DNA of 64,000 nt from Clonostachys chloroleuca (taxonomy: Eukaryota; Ascomycota; Sordariomycetes; Hypocreales; Bionectriaceae): the NCBI GenBank assembly GCA_037952775.1, contig JBANAY010000003.1, positions 16,182,001 to 16,246,000 on the forward strand, in the 5' to 3' direction. Position 1 is the first letter of the stretch. Each line of letters starts with the position of its first letter. A program made the translations under genes and the position numbers. Below, piece by piece: positions 10,842 through 21,363 of this stretch. A model generated the notes under the pieces. That model was not told the origin of the DNA. It was given only the letters and a program-made list of their open reading frames with translations, and ran no database searches.

Positions 10842-13250
10842 TCATTCGAGATCGGCTGCTGTCGAGGAGAAGGTTGACGGAATAGTAGACCTCATGTACC
10901 AGTCGCTCCATTCCTGGTTCGGGGATACAGTGCATAAAGCATCCCAATTGGAAGCGGTTGCCAATACGACCACATGGAATAGCAGGGAAATCACGCTGGC
11001 TCCGATACCACGAAATGGTGGAGGAGGAGGTGCTCCGAATTCGATCTCATCATCAGCGTTTCGCCTAGCCAGGGCATCATCCTCGGAGGCTCGGGGAACA
11101 CGGAGGTCCAGAACAGCAATCATCACCAGAGGTAGAGCAATTTCCCAATTGGCCATGTAGGGATAGCAGGGGCGGAACAACGAGACTATTTTCACGAAGA
11201 AGAAGCTGAGGCGAAAGAGGTGGTTTGGGAGGTCACGATCCACTCCCATCAACTCAGCCGTCTGTTGAGCCATGATGGAAATGCGGTGCTGTAAGGCTGC
11301 CGCTCTTGTAGTAGGAGGGGGCATAAGAAGCGGTCGAGAAGATCGTCTAGCATCTGTTTCAAAGTTGAGTTGGGAAGAGTGGCCGTCATTCTCCTCATCA
11401 GTCATCTCAGTAATGGTCATTGCCGGCGGGTGTTCTGGGGTTTGTATTGGACTGTAATGGCGTTCATCTGAACTGTCGTCTAAAGCCAGCGATGGTTGAT
11501 CAAATTTAGAAGGCGAGGGGACGATCTGAGAGTTGTTCAAAGGTGAGGGCCGGGGACGGCCAAGCGGCTTCTGTGGATCTATAACATTGGTTGTAAGCAA
11601 TCATCTAGCACATTTGATGCATCGGCTTGTTAGGTAGAAGGCATACCGTTGACTGGAGTGCTGGGTGTCGCAGGAGAGTCAAGACTTTGGACCCGGTTTA
11701 CTCGGAGACTCAAGTTTGACCTCTGATCGCGCTCAGTTCTGTTGATATTTTCAAAATGGATTTCTCCTCTCATAGCACTCAGCACTTCGCTCGCGCTTGG
11801 TCTCTCGGCGGGTTTGAGAGACAACAGCTTCTTCAGCAGAATGTACAGATGTGAAGGGAGGTCTGGGCGCTCCCTCCTTTCCTCATGGAAGCCCTGCCAA
11901 CCTGTGATCTCGTCTCGAAGCTCGTCAATATCCTCCAGCTCCTCTTGGATAGCATTGGAGCTGCGGTACGGCAATTTTCCAAAGCACATGAAATACAAGA
12001 TCATGCCCAAGGAGAAGATATCTGACTTGGTGGTAAAATTCCCGTAATGGCCACTAGCGTTCATCTTGAGAACCTCTGGGGCGCAATAGGAGATTGTGCC
12101 GGTCGAGCCAGACGATTTGCGAACCACATGCTCGGGCTGCACCTCGCCAAAGTCGCTGATTAAACATCTCAGCCTCCCACCCTCACGATGTAGTAGACAG
12201 TTGTTTGGTTTTAAATCGCGGTGAATGTATTCATTGGAGTGCAGATATGCAACGCCAGACGTGATGTCTTTGAAGAGAGAGAAGATCTCGTCAAATGACA
12301 ATTGGCGAGTGGTGAAGGACGACTGCGGTGTTTCCATGTGTCCCTTAGATCTCCGGCGAGCCCTAGCCTTCAGCTCCTCCTTGGTCACCTCTCTTGGTCC
12401 ACTGCCGACGATATACTGGTGCAAATCTCCGCCGTTGCAGTATTGCTGCAGGATAAAAGCGCAGGCGACGCTGGGTCCGAAGGTATTGGGCTGGTAAGTC
12501 TCGAGCCAGACATGACGGTAGGATACAAGGTTGGGGTGTGAGAGCTTGTTGAGCAGACCAACTTCAACGAGCACTTTTTCCAGCCAGTCATGGTCGTCGC
12601 CAACAGGTACACGTTTGCAAGCGAAGTAGCCAAGATCGCAGCCATCGATTTCGTGTCGGACAAGTAGGACAACGCCTTTGCCGCCCTTGCCTAGGACCCT
12701 CTCCTCCTTGAAGAAGGTTCTGAAGTATCCAGGGCTAAAGGCCTGTTTCCGTATTCTATGGCCCTCGGGCTGAGAGACACCGGGCGCGCTCGAAATGAAC
12801 TCGGCCTCGCTACTTGCGTCGTCGTGTCGAACCCTGGGGCTCGGTCTCGGGGGTAGCAGAGCGGCCTCGGCCAGTCCCTCCACTCGTCAGCGCAGGGTTG
12901 AACAGCCTTCGTACTGGGCTCGGAGGAAGATCTTCGCTCGATATGGCGCCTCGCGTGCCAGCCTGAAGCATGCGAAAGTAGTCCGGATTGACGTAAGAGT
13001 CATGGTTGTTCTCGTACGGTCGCTCGTATGTGCGCTCGGAAGGTCCCAGAGGACGACGACAGGTCGGACATTCTGTCAAGCCACGAATCTCGAGCCTGTG
13101 GGAGGTAGGGTCTCTTACAACGATAGCATTACGATGGCGACTGTGCGGTTGGGGGTGATTGGTTAGCATGAGTGTCCAGACGCATTGATGACGGGCAACC
13201 TACAGCACAATCTCGCGACCCTCCTGGTGGTTGTATGGCATTAACGACAT
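10842..13250 (-). CDS. IKS-type serine/threonine protein kinase with C-terminal membrane segment
   Basis: Homologue of the fungal Iks1 family. Minus-strand exons: 13204-13250 (MSLMPYNHQEGREIVL), 13140 downward (RHRNAIVVRDPTSHRLEIRGLTE, with a CPTC pair), the kinase exon to 11647, and 11578-10842. Kinase motifs: glycine loop VLGKGGKGVVLLV, ACKRV lysine, HRDLKPNN catalytic loop, DFGEV, GTISYCAPEVL. The last exon is Ser/Pro-rich, then has hydrophobic stretches (FRLSFFFVKIVSLF, ANWEIALPLVMIAVL, VISLLFHVVVLA), as in the family. One join is unresolved: between about 12811 and 12885 the frame must change from ...PVRRLFNPALTSGG to ...SSEAEFISSAPG, by a small intron or a one-base indel. Signalling kinase; substrate unknown. 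Confidence 0.85.
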
Positions 13251-13863
13251 GATCAGAGAATAGTAATGGCGGCTGGGAGGGCTATTGACGACGGTTCAAT
13301 GGCCGTCATGATGCGCTCAAAGCCAGGCAGCCGGCATGGATAGGGGACGAGCTGCGAGCAAACGTGATCCAGTCGGATTGTGTTTGTTGGTGGGATGATG
13401 ACGGAGATGCTCGATCATCACCAAACAAACCGCTACTGTAGGTACCTGGACCTAGCGTCCAAGTGGGGGAGTGCACTAACAGGGAGGCCTAAAGAAGTTG
13501 GTGCATAGGGTAAACTGAAACACAGGGTATAGGGTATTCTGATTTCGCTCAGGGCAGCTAAACTATACCTGCGTATGTGCCACCATGTCATACTCCCGTC
13601 ATCGGTTTCTTCCGATTTCTACAAGAAAACCTTGTGGGAAGTCTCGTGGTGGAGGAATTAATCAATTTGTTTCATATCCCATGGTTTTTCAGGTAGGGGA
13701 GACAATTTCTAAACACCTGCATCGGCCATGAGCAACAAAGTTTCAAACCAGATGGGCAATTTGTAAAGTGATGAAACGTTAGGGAAAGAATTAACGGATC
13801 TAAACCTTGATAAAGCTCCTTTACTGAACGCGACTAAGAACCGATATAGAAACAAGAGCCTGC
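13251..13863. other. intergenic region upstream of the kinase
   Basis: Promoter side of the kinase and 3' flank of the RNase H gene. No gene recognised. Confidence 0.4.
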
Positions 13864-13873
13864 GGTAACCCTC

Positions 13874-14539
13874 TCAAACGCAAATTAGAGAGATCTTTAC
13901 ATATTTCTCTTGAGCGCCCAATGTGCAAGCACTCTTTGAGGCTGCATCCACACGAGTGTTCCACTCGCGTAGTATCGCCCAAAACGAAATCTCGCAGCCA
14001 CCTTCGGCGTATCGTCCCATGAGCTTGGAAAGGTCCTGCCAGAGGTCGGGATTCGCAGAAAGCTTGCCAGCGGCGTTCTTCCAACCATTGGAGGCCATTT
14101 TCGGATCCAGACTGTTGCTCCTTTCGCCACATACTCAGAGTCAGTTATTAGCACGATGCGGGTCTTCCCCACCACGAACGGCGCTCGAGAAAGCCGATGA
14201 CGGCGCGGAGCTCAGCTCTGTTGCTGTAGGGGTGTGAGCCGTGCCGGTGGGGCCTGCATCTTCAAGCCGCTGGGAGTACAGCCCATTTCCGTCGTTGACT
14301 GAGAAGGCGCAGCCACCCTTGGGCCTGGCGAGGCCATTTGAAGCGCACGCGCCGTCAGTATATACGGCCATGGTCTTCAGGCCTGCTAGCCCTGGGGTAT
14401 ACCTACGCCGGATCATATAGCGCTCGTAATTGACTTGGTCGTTGAGTGTGTCGATGCGGCGGGATGCGAATGTCGATTGGGGGGAGAGGGTCGATGGGGT
14501 GTTGAAGACGGTTCCTGTCCAAACGCCAGCTCTAGCCAA
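13874..14539 (-). pseudogene. ribonuclease H-like gene broken by three one-base frame shifts
   Basis: RNase H fold nuclease, which would cleave RNA in RNA/DNA hybrids. All active-site blocks are present but in four frame segments: AVYTDGACASNG (first Asp), SNRAELRAVIGFLERRSWWG (Glu), KTRIVLITDSEYVAKGATVWIRKW (Asp) and NGWKNAAGKLSANPDLW...REWNTRVDAASKSA (last Asp). Each switch needs exactly one extra base in a four-base run: G4 at 14229-14232, C4 at 14167-14170 and T4 at 14098-14101 (plus-strand view). With these, the domain reads through without a stop. Gaps are far too short for introns. Either the sequence has run-length errors and the gene is intact, or it is a young pseudogene. The start is unclear; 14539 is only an open-frame edge (TTG). 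Confidence 0.75.
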
Positions 14540-14590
14540 GCAACCAAGGTAAGCGCTTGAATGAATATTATCAAGTTTATTGGGAATATC

Positions 14591-14798
14591 TCACTCCCCA
14601 TTACCCATCGCATCTTTGCGATTGAGGACTTGGTATGGGTCGAACGCCCAAAATAGCCCCAGGGGTTTGGGCTTGGAGATCAGCGAGCTGGTCCATCTTG
14701 ATTCTCAGCTGCGGCTGGGTGTCGACGACCATGAGGTCCCCACGACGGTCACAAATCTTTCGTGGCTGATCGTCCTCGTTTGAATCATGTTGGGCCAT
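14591..14798 (-). CDS. small uncharacterised ORF upstream of the RNase H gene
   Basis: Starts at 14798 with MAQHDSNEDDQPRKICDRRGD; about 65 codons. I do not recognise it. A second frame over the 3' half reads LFWAFDPYQVLNRKDAMGNGE and stops at 14591; moving into it needs two added bases in the C4/G4/T4 runs there, the same defect type as in the next gene. It could be a separate small protein or an N-terminal exon of the RNase H gene. Confidence 0.3.
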
Positions 14799-14810
14799 TT
14801 TGAATGTCAA

Positions 14811-15694
14811 TTCTGTCGAAGAAACAAAGAGTTGTGGTGGTGAGAAGAGACATTTAGGTCCTAAAGCAATTGCGATTTTGCAGAAACAGGGTCCCGTTTG
14901 AGGGAAGAAAGGAAAAGAAAAAGAAAAATATTAAACCAAACAGCTAGAAGAAAGCCTCTAGGATCTGCATGTCCTGGTAGTCGTACAAAAAAAAAAAGGA
15001 AGGGCCGTCCCGTGAGCTTCGTACTTGCCCCAACCATCATGTCGCACCTGCAGCCACGAAAGTTATCTCGCAAATTGGACCAATGAGTTGGAGGGTGAGC
15101 CGTTCACCCCAGCCCTGGAATTCTTGCGAAACGGTTGGAAAGAATTGAAATAGTTTCTTTTTTAAGCAACGCAGTGACCTACGGATCCTCGAAGAGGAGT
15201 AGTAAGGTCACAACTTGGGTCCGAGTAAAGCAGGATGCACCACGATTTGGACGCGACCACTACCTTATATCTATTCTGTCAGCAGCCCACTAAGGTTTTC
15301 ATTTACTTAACCTCTCTGTATTCAAGGGGAAAATCGAATTCATCACATTTAATTAACGCTATCTTGTTATGGCAGAAATATATCGTTTTAATCATGCATG
15401 TTATGCCGCATGGATATAAAATTGATAGGATTCGTATAGTTCCTTACATATACCTAGGTAGCTAAAATTCCATGTTTAGAATGTATCCCAGACACTGTGA
15501 AGTGTTGATGGTAGAAAGCTGAGGACGCTAGTGGCATCAGAATCAGATCAACAATTCTTCTTACTTTCTAGTACAAGTGCTTTGTCTAATATTAAAGTGA
15601 ACGATCATAATCTACTATTATATGACCGATCTGATATCTCTTTTATTGCGCTCAGATAAGCGGCATCTAGATTACAATCTGCTCTTTTCGACCG
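14811..15694. other. AT-rich intergenic region, no gene seen
   Basis: Contains an A-rich run near 14988 and short AT-rich frames without family signals. Confidence 0.4.
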
Positions 15695-15982
15695 TCAAAG
15701 CAGAAACAACTTCATCGGCACCTCTTTTACCGGGGCGAACATTACCTTCCACATAGTCTTCCACTCAGAAGCAGTCCCTGTACCATCAAAGTTATTGCCC
15801 TTGAACGGAGCTCGTAACGTATGGCCGAGCTTGCCCAGAAGGTCCGGGACCCTCACCGGGCTTGGGCATCATTGGCTTCATTGTTCAGGAGCCTATATGT
15901 ATTTAAACGTGCCGATATGCGCTTCAGAAGCGCTGGGATTGGAAAAGGCGTTGCCAATATACAAAATCACGTCGTTGTGACG
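15695..15982 (-). pseudogene. coding relic on the minus strand, unrecognised
   Basis: Two stretches look like protein code. One (15856 to 15695) reads VRVPDLLGKLGHTLRAPFKG and goes on through a Trp/Met-rich segment, SEWKTMWKVMFAPVKEVPMK, to a stop. Just upstream another frame reads RHNDVILYIGNAFSNPSASE before a stop. Further upstream to about 16250 only broken fragments appear (such as YVHGYTGRAFGK). No start, intron set or family identified; it may be a decayed gene. Confidence 0.3.
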
Positions 15983-16471
15983 TTCCTGCGGCGTTCCTGA
16001 AGGTGGGATTTACCGAACGCTCTGCCGGTGTAACCGTGGACATAGTTGCGCCACTCGTAACAAATGATCATCTTCGCCACCTATCCAAGAGTTTTTCCAG
16101 AAGGAAGGTTATGCTTGTCGTCAAGAAGACCGGAAGGGAGTGCGATGCCCTAATAGAGCGTTGTGGGAGCCGAAAGATCGCCCTTTTGCACCTAATGACC
16201 GGCCACCTCTATGTGGTTATTTTGGTAGTAATCCTGCACTTGCTCGATCTTCTCAACGTGCTAGCATTGTGCCTTACCTGAACCAATGAAAGTCGAGGGG
16301 TAAGCATTAGGCAACCGAACATTCGCATCTTACCTTCAGGCAAACTCATCCAATAAAAAACTCCAAGTACGGTCGCGTTCTATCAGGTAATAATCAACTT
16401 GTCTTAATTTGAATAGACTCGGATCTCAAGAAGCTTTAGTTCAGATACCAGTGAGCCTTTTTCGACGAACG

Positions 16472-18656
16472 ATGGCGGCCGAAGACAACCTCGAGATAGT
16501 GCTGAGGCGCCAATATGACCTTGTATTGGCGCTCCCTAAAGATCATATTGAACGAGCCAACCGTTTACTAAACTTGGGTAGTCAGTATAGGATAAATTTT
16601 CAGGACAGGGGAACCGAGGCAAGCCTTGATCTTGCTATTGAGGTCTTGAGCTTAGCTGTTGAGAGCACGCCGGCGGACCATCCCAAATGGCCGGAACTGT
16701 GTGTTGTTCTTGCTGGGGCATACCGTGAGAGACATGTGTTGATGGGGGCAATGGCGGATCTAAATAAGGCAATAGACTTGGATCAACACAACTTTGATGT
16801 CCTTCCACTCACCCATCCGAGTAGAGGAGGAGTATGTGAGGGCCTTGGGTTGGATTTCTGGCTCAGGTTTACGAGGACAGAAAAAGTAGAAGATATTGAC
16901 AAGGCCATTGCGATACACCAAGATTTGTTCGACAACACACTCTCGACCACCCCGACCGAAGTTTCAGAATGGGATGTCTGGAATGTGATTTTGGAGACCG
17001 ATATGAGGCTTTTCACCAGCCTAGTGATCTGGACAAAGCGATCAAATTTGGAGAAAAGGCTATCTCGTTGACGCAGGATATGAACGATAGAGCCACCGCC
17101 CTCATGAATATAGCCCAAAGCCACGTTTTGAAGTATCGAAACTCCAAGGAACGCCCCATGGAGGACTTCGGAAAGGCTGCTCAGTATTTGCAGGAATGTA
17201 TCGTCATTACGCCATTGGATAATCCCAGACGGACACACAGGCTTTGGGGATTAGGAGAGCTTTATGCCGTGTCTGCTGTTGATATACTCAGCAAGATTGA
17301 AAATATCACTGACCTAATTAAGGAAGAAGCCGAACTTCGAGTTAAAGCTGCCAGATTATTATGCGAAGCACTCTACATACCATCCTCTCCCGTGGTCTGG
17401 CGCATCAATTCTGGTATGATATTGTACGACATGCTGGGAGAGTTTGAATGCTGGGAGAGTACGTTTGAAGTCATATCGGAGGTTCTCTCCCTGCTACCAA
17501 GCCTTATCCCGCGTTGCCTTGCTTTGCAGGACAAGCAAATATTACTTGGGGAGATGCACTGGTTACCTGGGGGTGCAGCCGGTTTGGCCCTCAAAATGGG
17601 AAGCCGCCAGCAGTTGCTCTGGAGATACTTGAGAACACCCGGAGGTTGATTGCCGGTGCAACACATGACATCTGTGCCGATGCATCTATTCTTGAGTCTC
17701 AGCACCCGGAACTTGCTCAGACATACTCCCGAGTCTGCCAACAGATTCGCATCTCCACGTCGCAGGGACGTCGCGAAAATGACTCAGCTTATCGGGCTCA
17801 AAAACAGTTTGATGAAGTGCTGGGCAAGATCCAGTCTCTTCCTGGGTTTAAGTACTTCCCTCTCTCCTCATCCAGGGGCGATCTTCCGATGATGGCGGAA
17901 AACAAGCATATAGTAATTGTCGACGTGAGCCAATATGGCTGCGGCGCCTTTATCGTCCATCAAGGAGAGGTGTTGCGGAGAGACTTACCTTTGCTGCGGC
18001 TAGTCGACGTTGAGAGACAGAGCTGGAATCCCAATCCAACCACTGAACTGCTCGCATGGCTTTGGGATTGGATAGAAGAACCAATTCTTGATATGCTGGG
18101 ATTTAGGGAATACCCTGGTGATGGACACTGGCCTCGGGTTTGTTGGATACTCACTGGAAGCCTCGCCCGCTTCCCTATCCATGCTGCGACTTCTTCCCAG
18201 TGGACCTCGTCGAATGGCTCGTCTGATTCTGTCATGGACCGAGTCATATCTTCCTATAGCCCCAGTATCCGGGCGCTTAGTCGCTGTTAACAACCCTCAA
18301 GACGCAACCAGTTAACCTCACCACATCAGAGGAACATGATCGTTGTTGGAATGGACAAAACCCCTGGACATGGAAGCCTTCCCTTTGTGCAAGAAGAAGT
18401 TCGGCAGCTGGGGTCTCTTTCCGCTAAGATGAACCTAGAGCTCCATGAGCTGTCCAAAAAGACAGAACTTTTAGCTCTGCTTCCGAATTGCCAGATATTC
18501 CACTTTGCAGGCCACGGATTATCCAACTCCCGCGACCCTTCTCAAAGTTGCCTTCTTCTCCGAGACTGGGAAAAGGACCCTCTGACGGTGGCCAATTTGT
18601 GTGAAATGGACATTGAAGGCAAGAATTTCGGCAAAGTTTCTTTCAATCCGGGCTGA
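16472..18656 (+). pseudogene. TPR-CHAT (caspase-like) protein, disrupted and truncated
   Basis: N-terminal TPR-like helices (for example DLDKAIKFGEKAISLTQ) lead into a CHAT domain (Caspase HetF Associated with TPRs), a protease fold linked in fungi to HET/NLR-type partners. Frame breaks occur at 16971-16973 (GGG; one G restores WGCLECDFGDRYE) and 17593-17596 (AAAA; one A restores ALKNGKPPAVALEILENTRR). An in-frame TAA at 18288-18290 interrupts YSPSIRALSRC-QQPSRRNQ-like code; a CAA-to-TAA change would explain it. After it the frame continues VVGMDKTPGH...LPFVQEEVRQL and FHFAGHGLSNS, which has the catalytic His block. The frame then stops at 18656 before the expected Ser-Ala-Cys block, so the catalytic Cys region is absent. 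Confidence 0.8.
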
Positions 18657-18888
18657 TCCTGTAGGTGGTTTCTGCTAAGAATAGGCTCGATGGAGCTGAA
18701 AAGGCAGGCATTAATAGCATGAGCACATGAATTAAGTGGCAATAAAATTACACCTTGCTCTTCTTTGGCCTAGTTACCCCTGGACACGGCTTCAACATGT
18801 AAAATCTATGCAACGATGACGGTTTCGTCGGTAGTATCTATGTTCTATAACTGAAATGCGCTGTGATGAGAGAACTCGGGCTGGATCA

Positions 18889-20665
18889 TCAGCATGCACT
18901 AACTTGAGACCTAGCTCTCCAAACCTCCTCGGCTTCAACTACAGCTTCATCCTCGGTAGTTGAAACGTGTTGTGCACGAATCTTTTCGAGGACTCTCGCT
19001 GCTTCGGATGCATATTCGCACTTCATCCGAATCTTGTCACCATATTTGTAGAACAAGAAGGGACAGGGGACGCAAGCGAGAGCTAGGAAAGCCGGGATGG
19101 AACTAGCCCATTGATTTCCGAGCCTGTCGTACATTTGTCGAGTGAACAATGGGAAAGCAGCACCAAATAACGACCGCAAGACTGAGTTAGCGGCTAGCAC
19201 CGAAGCGGCGAAAACGACATCTGGTAAAAGTGAACATCAGTATCCATCCTGTTACGCGCAGGTTGTATGAACTTACAAGAGTCAATCAAGTAGTTTGTGA
19301 GGGACAGAAAAACTGACACGAGGCCAAAAGAGAAGAAACTCGTTCCCATAATTGGGACAACCCAATGGACGGTCGGAAATGTCGTCCAAGCAAACCAAAA
19401 GAGACCTACGGGAATGAGGACGGACCCAAGTAATCCCATTGGAAGCCGAGCTTCAGGATCTACTGAGCCTTTCTGGGAAGCTAGGAGACGAGAATACCGA
19501 TTATTCTCGAATATCGACATCAGTGTGGCAAAGAAAACGCCAACCGCAGATCCAATGAAAGCCAACCCCCGATACCAGGACTCCAGCCTCTCCCTATCTG
19601 GAAGACAATCGGGAAAGCTGCAAAGCACATGTAAAGTGTACCGTATATAATCGAATGATAGAGTGAGATCAGGAAAACGATGGGTTCCTTGAATAGCAGG
19701 ATCCATGGGCGTGTTAGGGCTATCTTGAGTTGGTGTTGAATTGATTTCGGTGGCTGACCAGCATCCAGTGTCGAAATGTATACTTTTCCCGTGATCTTGG
19801 ATAGCATGGCGGCACGACGGCGAAGAGTGAAGGGCGCGTACGTCTCAGGGAATAGCAAGATACCCAGAATCCATAGAACTCCCGTGAAGATTGCGAATAG
19901 GCCGTGGAGCCATCGCCAGCCTTCCGCCTGCCCAAGGAAGCCACCTACAATAGGTCCTAAAAGAAGTCAGCTGTGTGAAACAGTGAACTAGAAATATCTG
20001 TTCCCACCGATAACCGGCCCCATGAACGGAGCCATGGCAAAGATGCTTGTCGCTAGCCCACGCTCGGACTGATCAAACATATCGGCGATCACACCGCCAG
20101 CATTTGTTAAAATGGAAGAGCCAAAAGCGCTGCCGAAAAACCGAAGGGTGAGCAAGGTCTGAATATTCGTTGCGCAAGTCGCACCAACGTTGAACACTGT
20201 CAAAACCATGAAAGTGATGATGAAGATGTTCCGCCTCCCATACAACTCCGACAGAGGAGCCCAGATAAGCGGCCCAATAGCGAATCCAAGGACGAAGATT
20301 GAGACGCCAAGGGTAGCGACCTCTTGTGAGACAAGAAAACTACCAATGATTTCCCTAATGCCGCCAGAATATGCTGAGCTTGCGAAAGTGAGCGCCAGAG
20401 TTGCTGCTGCTTGAAGAAGAGTGATCATCCACTTCTTGCCTCTAGGCAAAGTCGTGGCGTCCTGCGGATCATCGGGCATAAATCTCACGATGAATGGTGC
20501 CTCTTCTGTCCCGCTTCCCTCATAACTATGATTGATGGCTTTCGTTTGGTCAACGCTCCTGAATAGCTTGGCTTCGACCCATTCGGATAGCTTGAATCTT
20601 GCCGGCTCGGATATCGAGGCGGCAATCGTTGAAGACGAAGAAGAAATAGGATGATTGATGGACAT
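18889..20665 (-). CDS. MFS transporter, DHA1 multidrug type (one run-length frame break)
   Basis: Twelve-helix proton antiporter of the fungal drug:H+ antiporter-1 group. Exons 20008-20665, 19277-19956, 18889-19220; the joins give [24 protein letters not shown] and [19 protein letters not shown], both family motifs. The cytosolic N-terminus holds a Ser-rich stretch and an [16 protein letters not shown] block. GRRN after helix 2 and the long central loop are typical. One break: exon 2 changes frame at the 5-C run 19566-19570 (plus strand); a sixth base gives [18 protein letters not shown] without interruption. Start at 20665 ([11 protein letters not shown]) is chosen because residues upstream in the open frame do not look like the family. 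Confidence 0.83.
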
Positions 20666-21363
20666 GATGTCTAAAACGAACTCGTCGATAACTCGAATCG
20701 GACCTGGGCATGTACGACATATATTCATATGTGAAATTGGCGGGGACCGAGGTCGATCGGCCTTGGCCTTGGGATTTCTTCTTGCTTGGCCTAATCATAC
20801 GGCACGTTACCAACCGTCTCTTGCTTATTCTTCCGTCATCGGGGTTGAGCAACGCATACATTTGATGAAGCTGCGAAAATAATTCCGCGGACTTTTCCTC
20901 GGTCTTGTCTTCATCTTGGTGGAGCCCCCCGATCACGTCAGTACCGTTCATAATAACATCAAAACTCTCGGCGAAATTGAATTTGAGATGCTAAAACATT
21001 TCAGTGCTTTGCTGAATTATTTTAATCATTGTTGAAATTGATTTACTCACAACCGCTCGTCATCAATTTGAGCTCTCATTTCTTCTGTCGTTCAATAGGC
21101 TCTGCAACGCCTTATCCGGTTGTGAGATTCTACAGATTTGGTCCGGGGTGTAGTCTACTTACGGTAGGTAGGGGGGCCGGCGGATTTAGGCCCCCCAAGT
21201 ATGCTAATAACCACCCAGATATTCCGATGAGGATCTTCAAGGAAAGAAAAATGAAGGCCTCTTACAAGCCTAAAAGTATCTTGTCGGCCTTAACTCCAGA
21301 TATCAGGATTTATTCAGAAGGAAGCATGCAACTATCTTCTCATCTTTTGAATTTCGCCATCTT
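20666..21363. other. intergenic region between MFS and HET genes
   Basis: A 133-codon frame (20550-20951, minus) overlaps the MFS start and looks like chance or leader sequence. A plus frame at 21029-21454 has no recognisable motif. No supported gene. Confidence 0.4.

Noticed and set aside
20550..20951. 133-codon minus-strand frame overlapping the start of the DHA1 carrier
   Set aside because: Out of frame with the carrier and without recognisable motif; likely chance.
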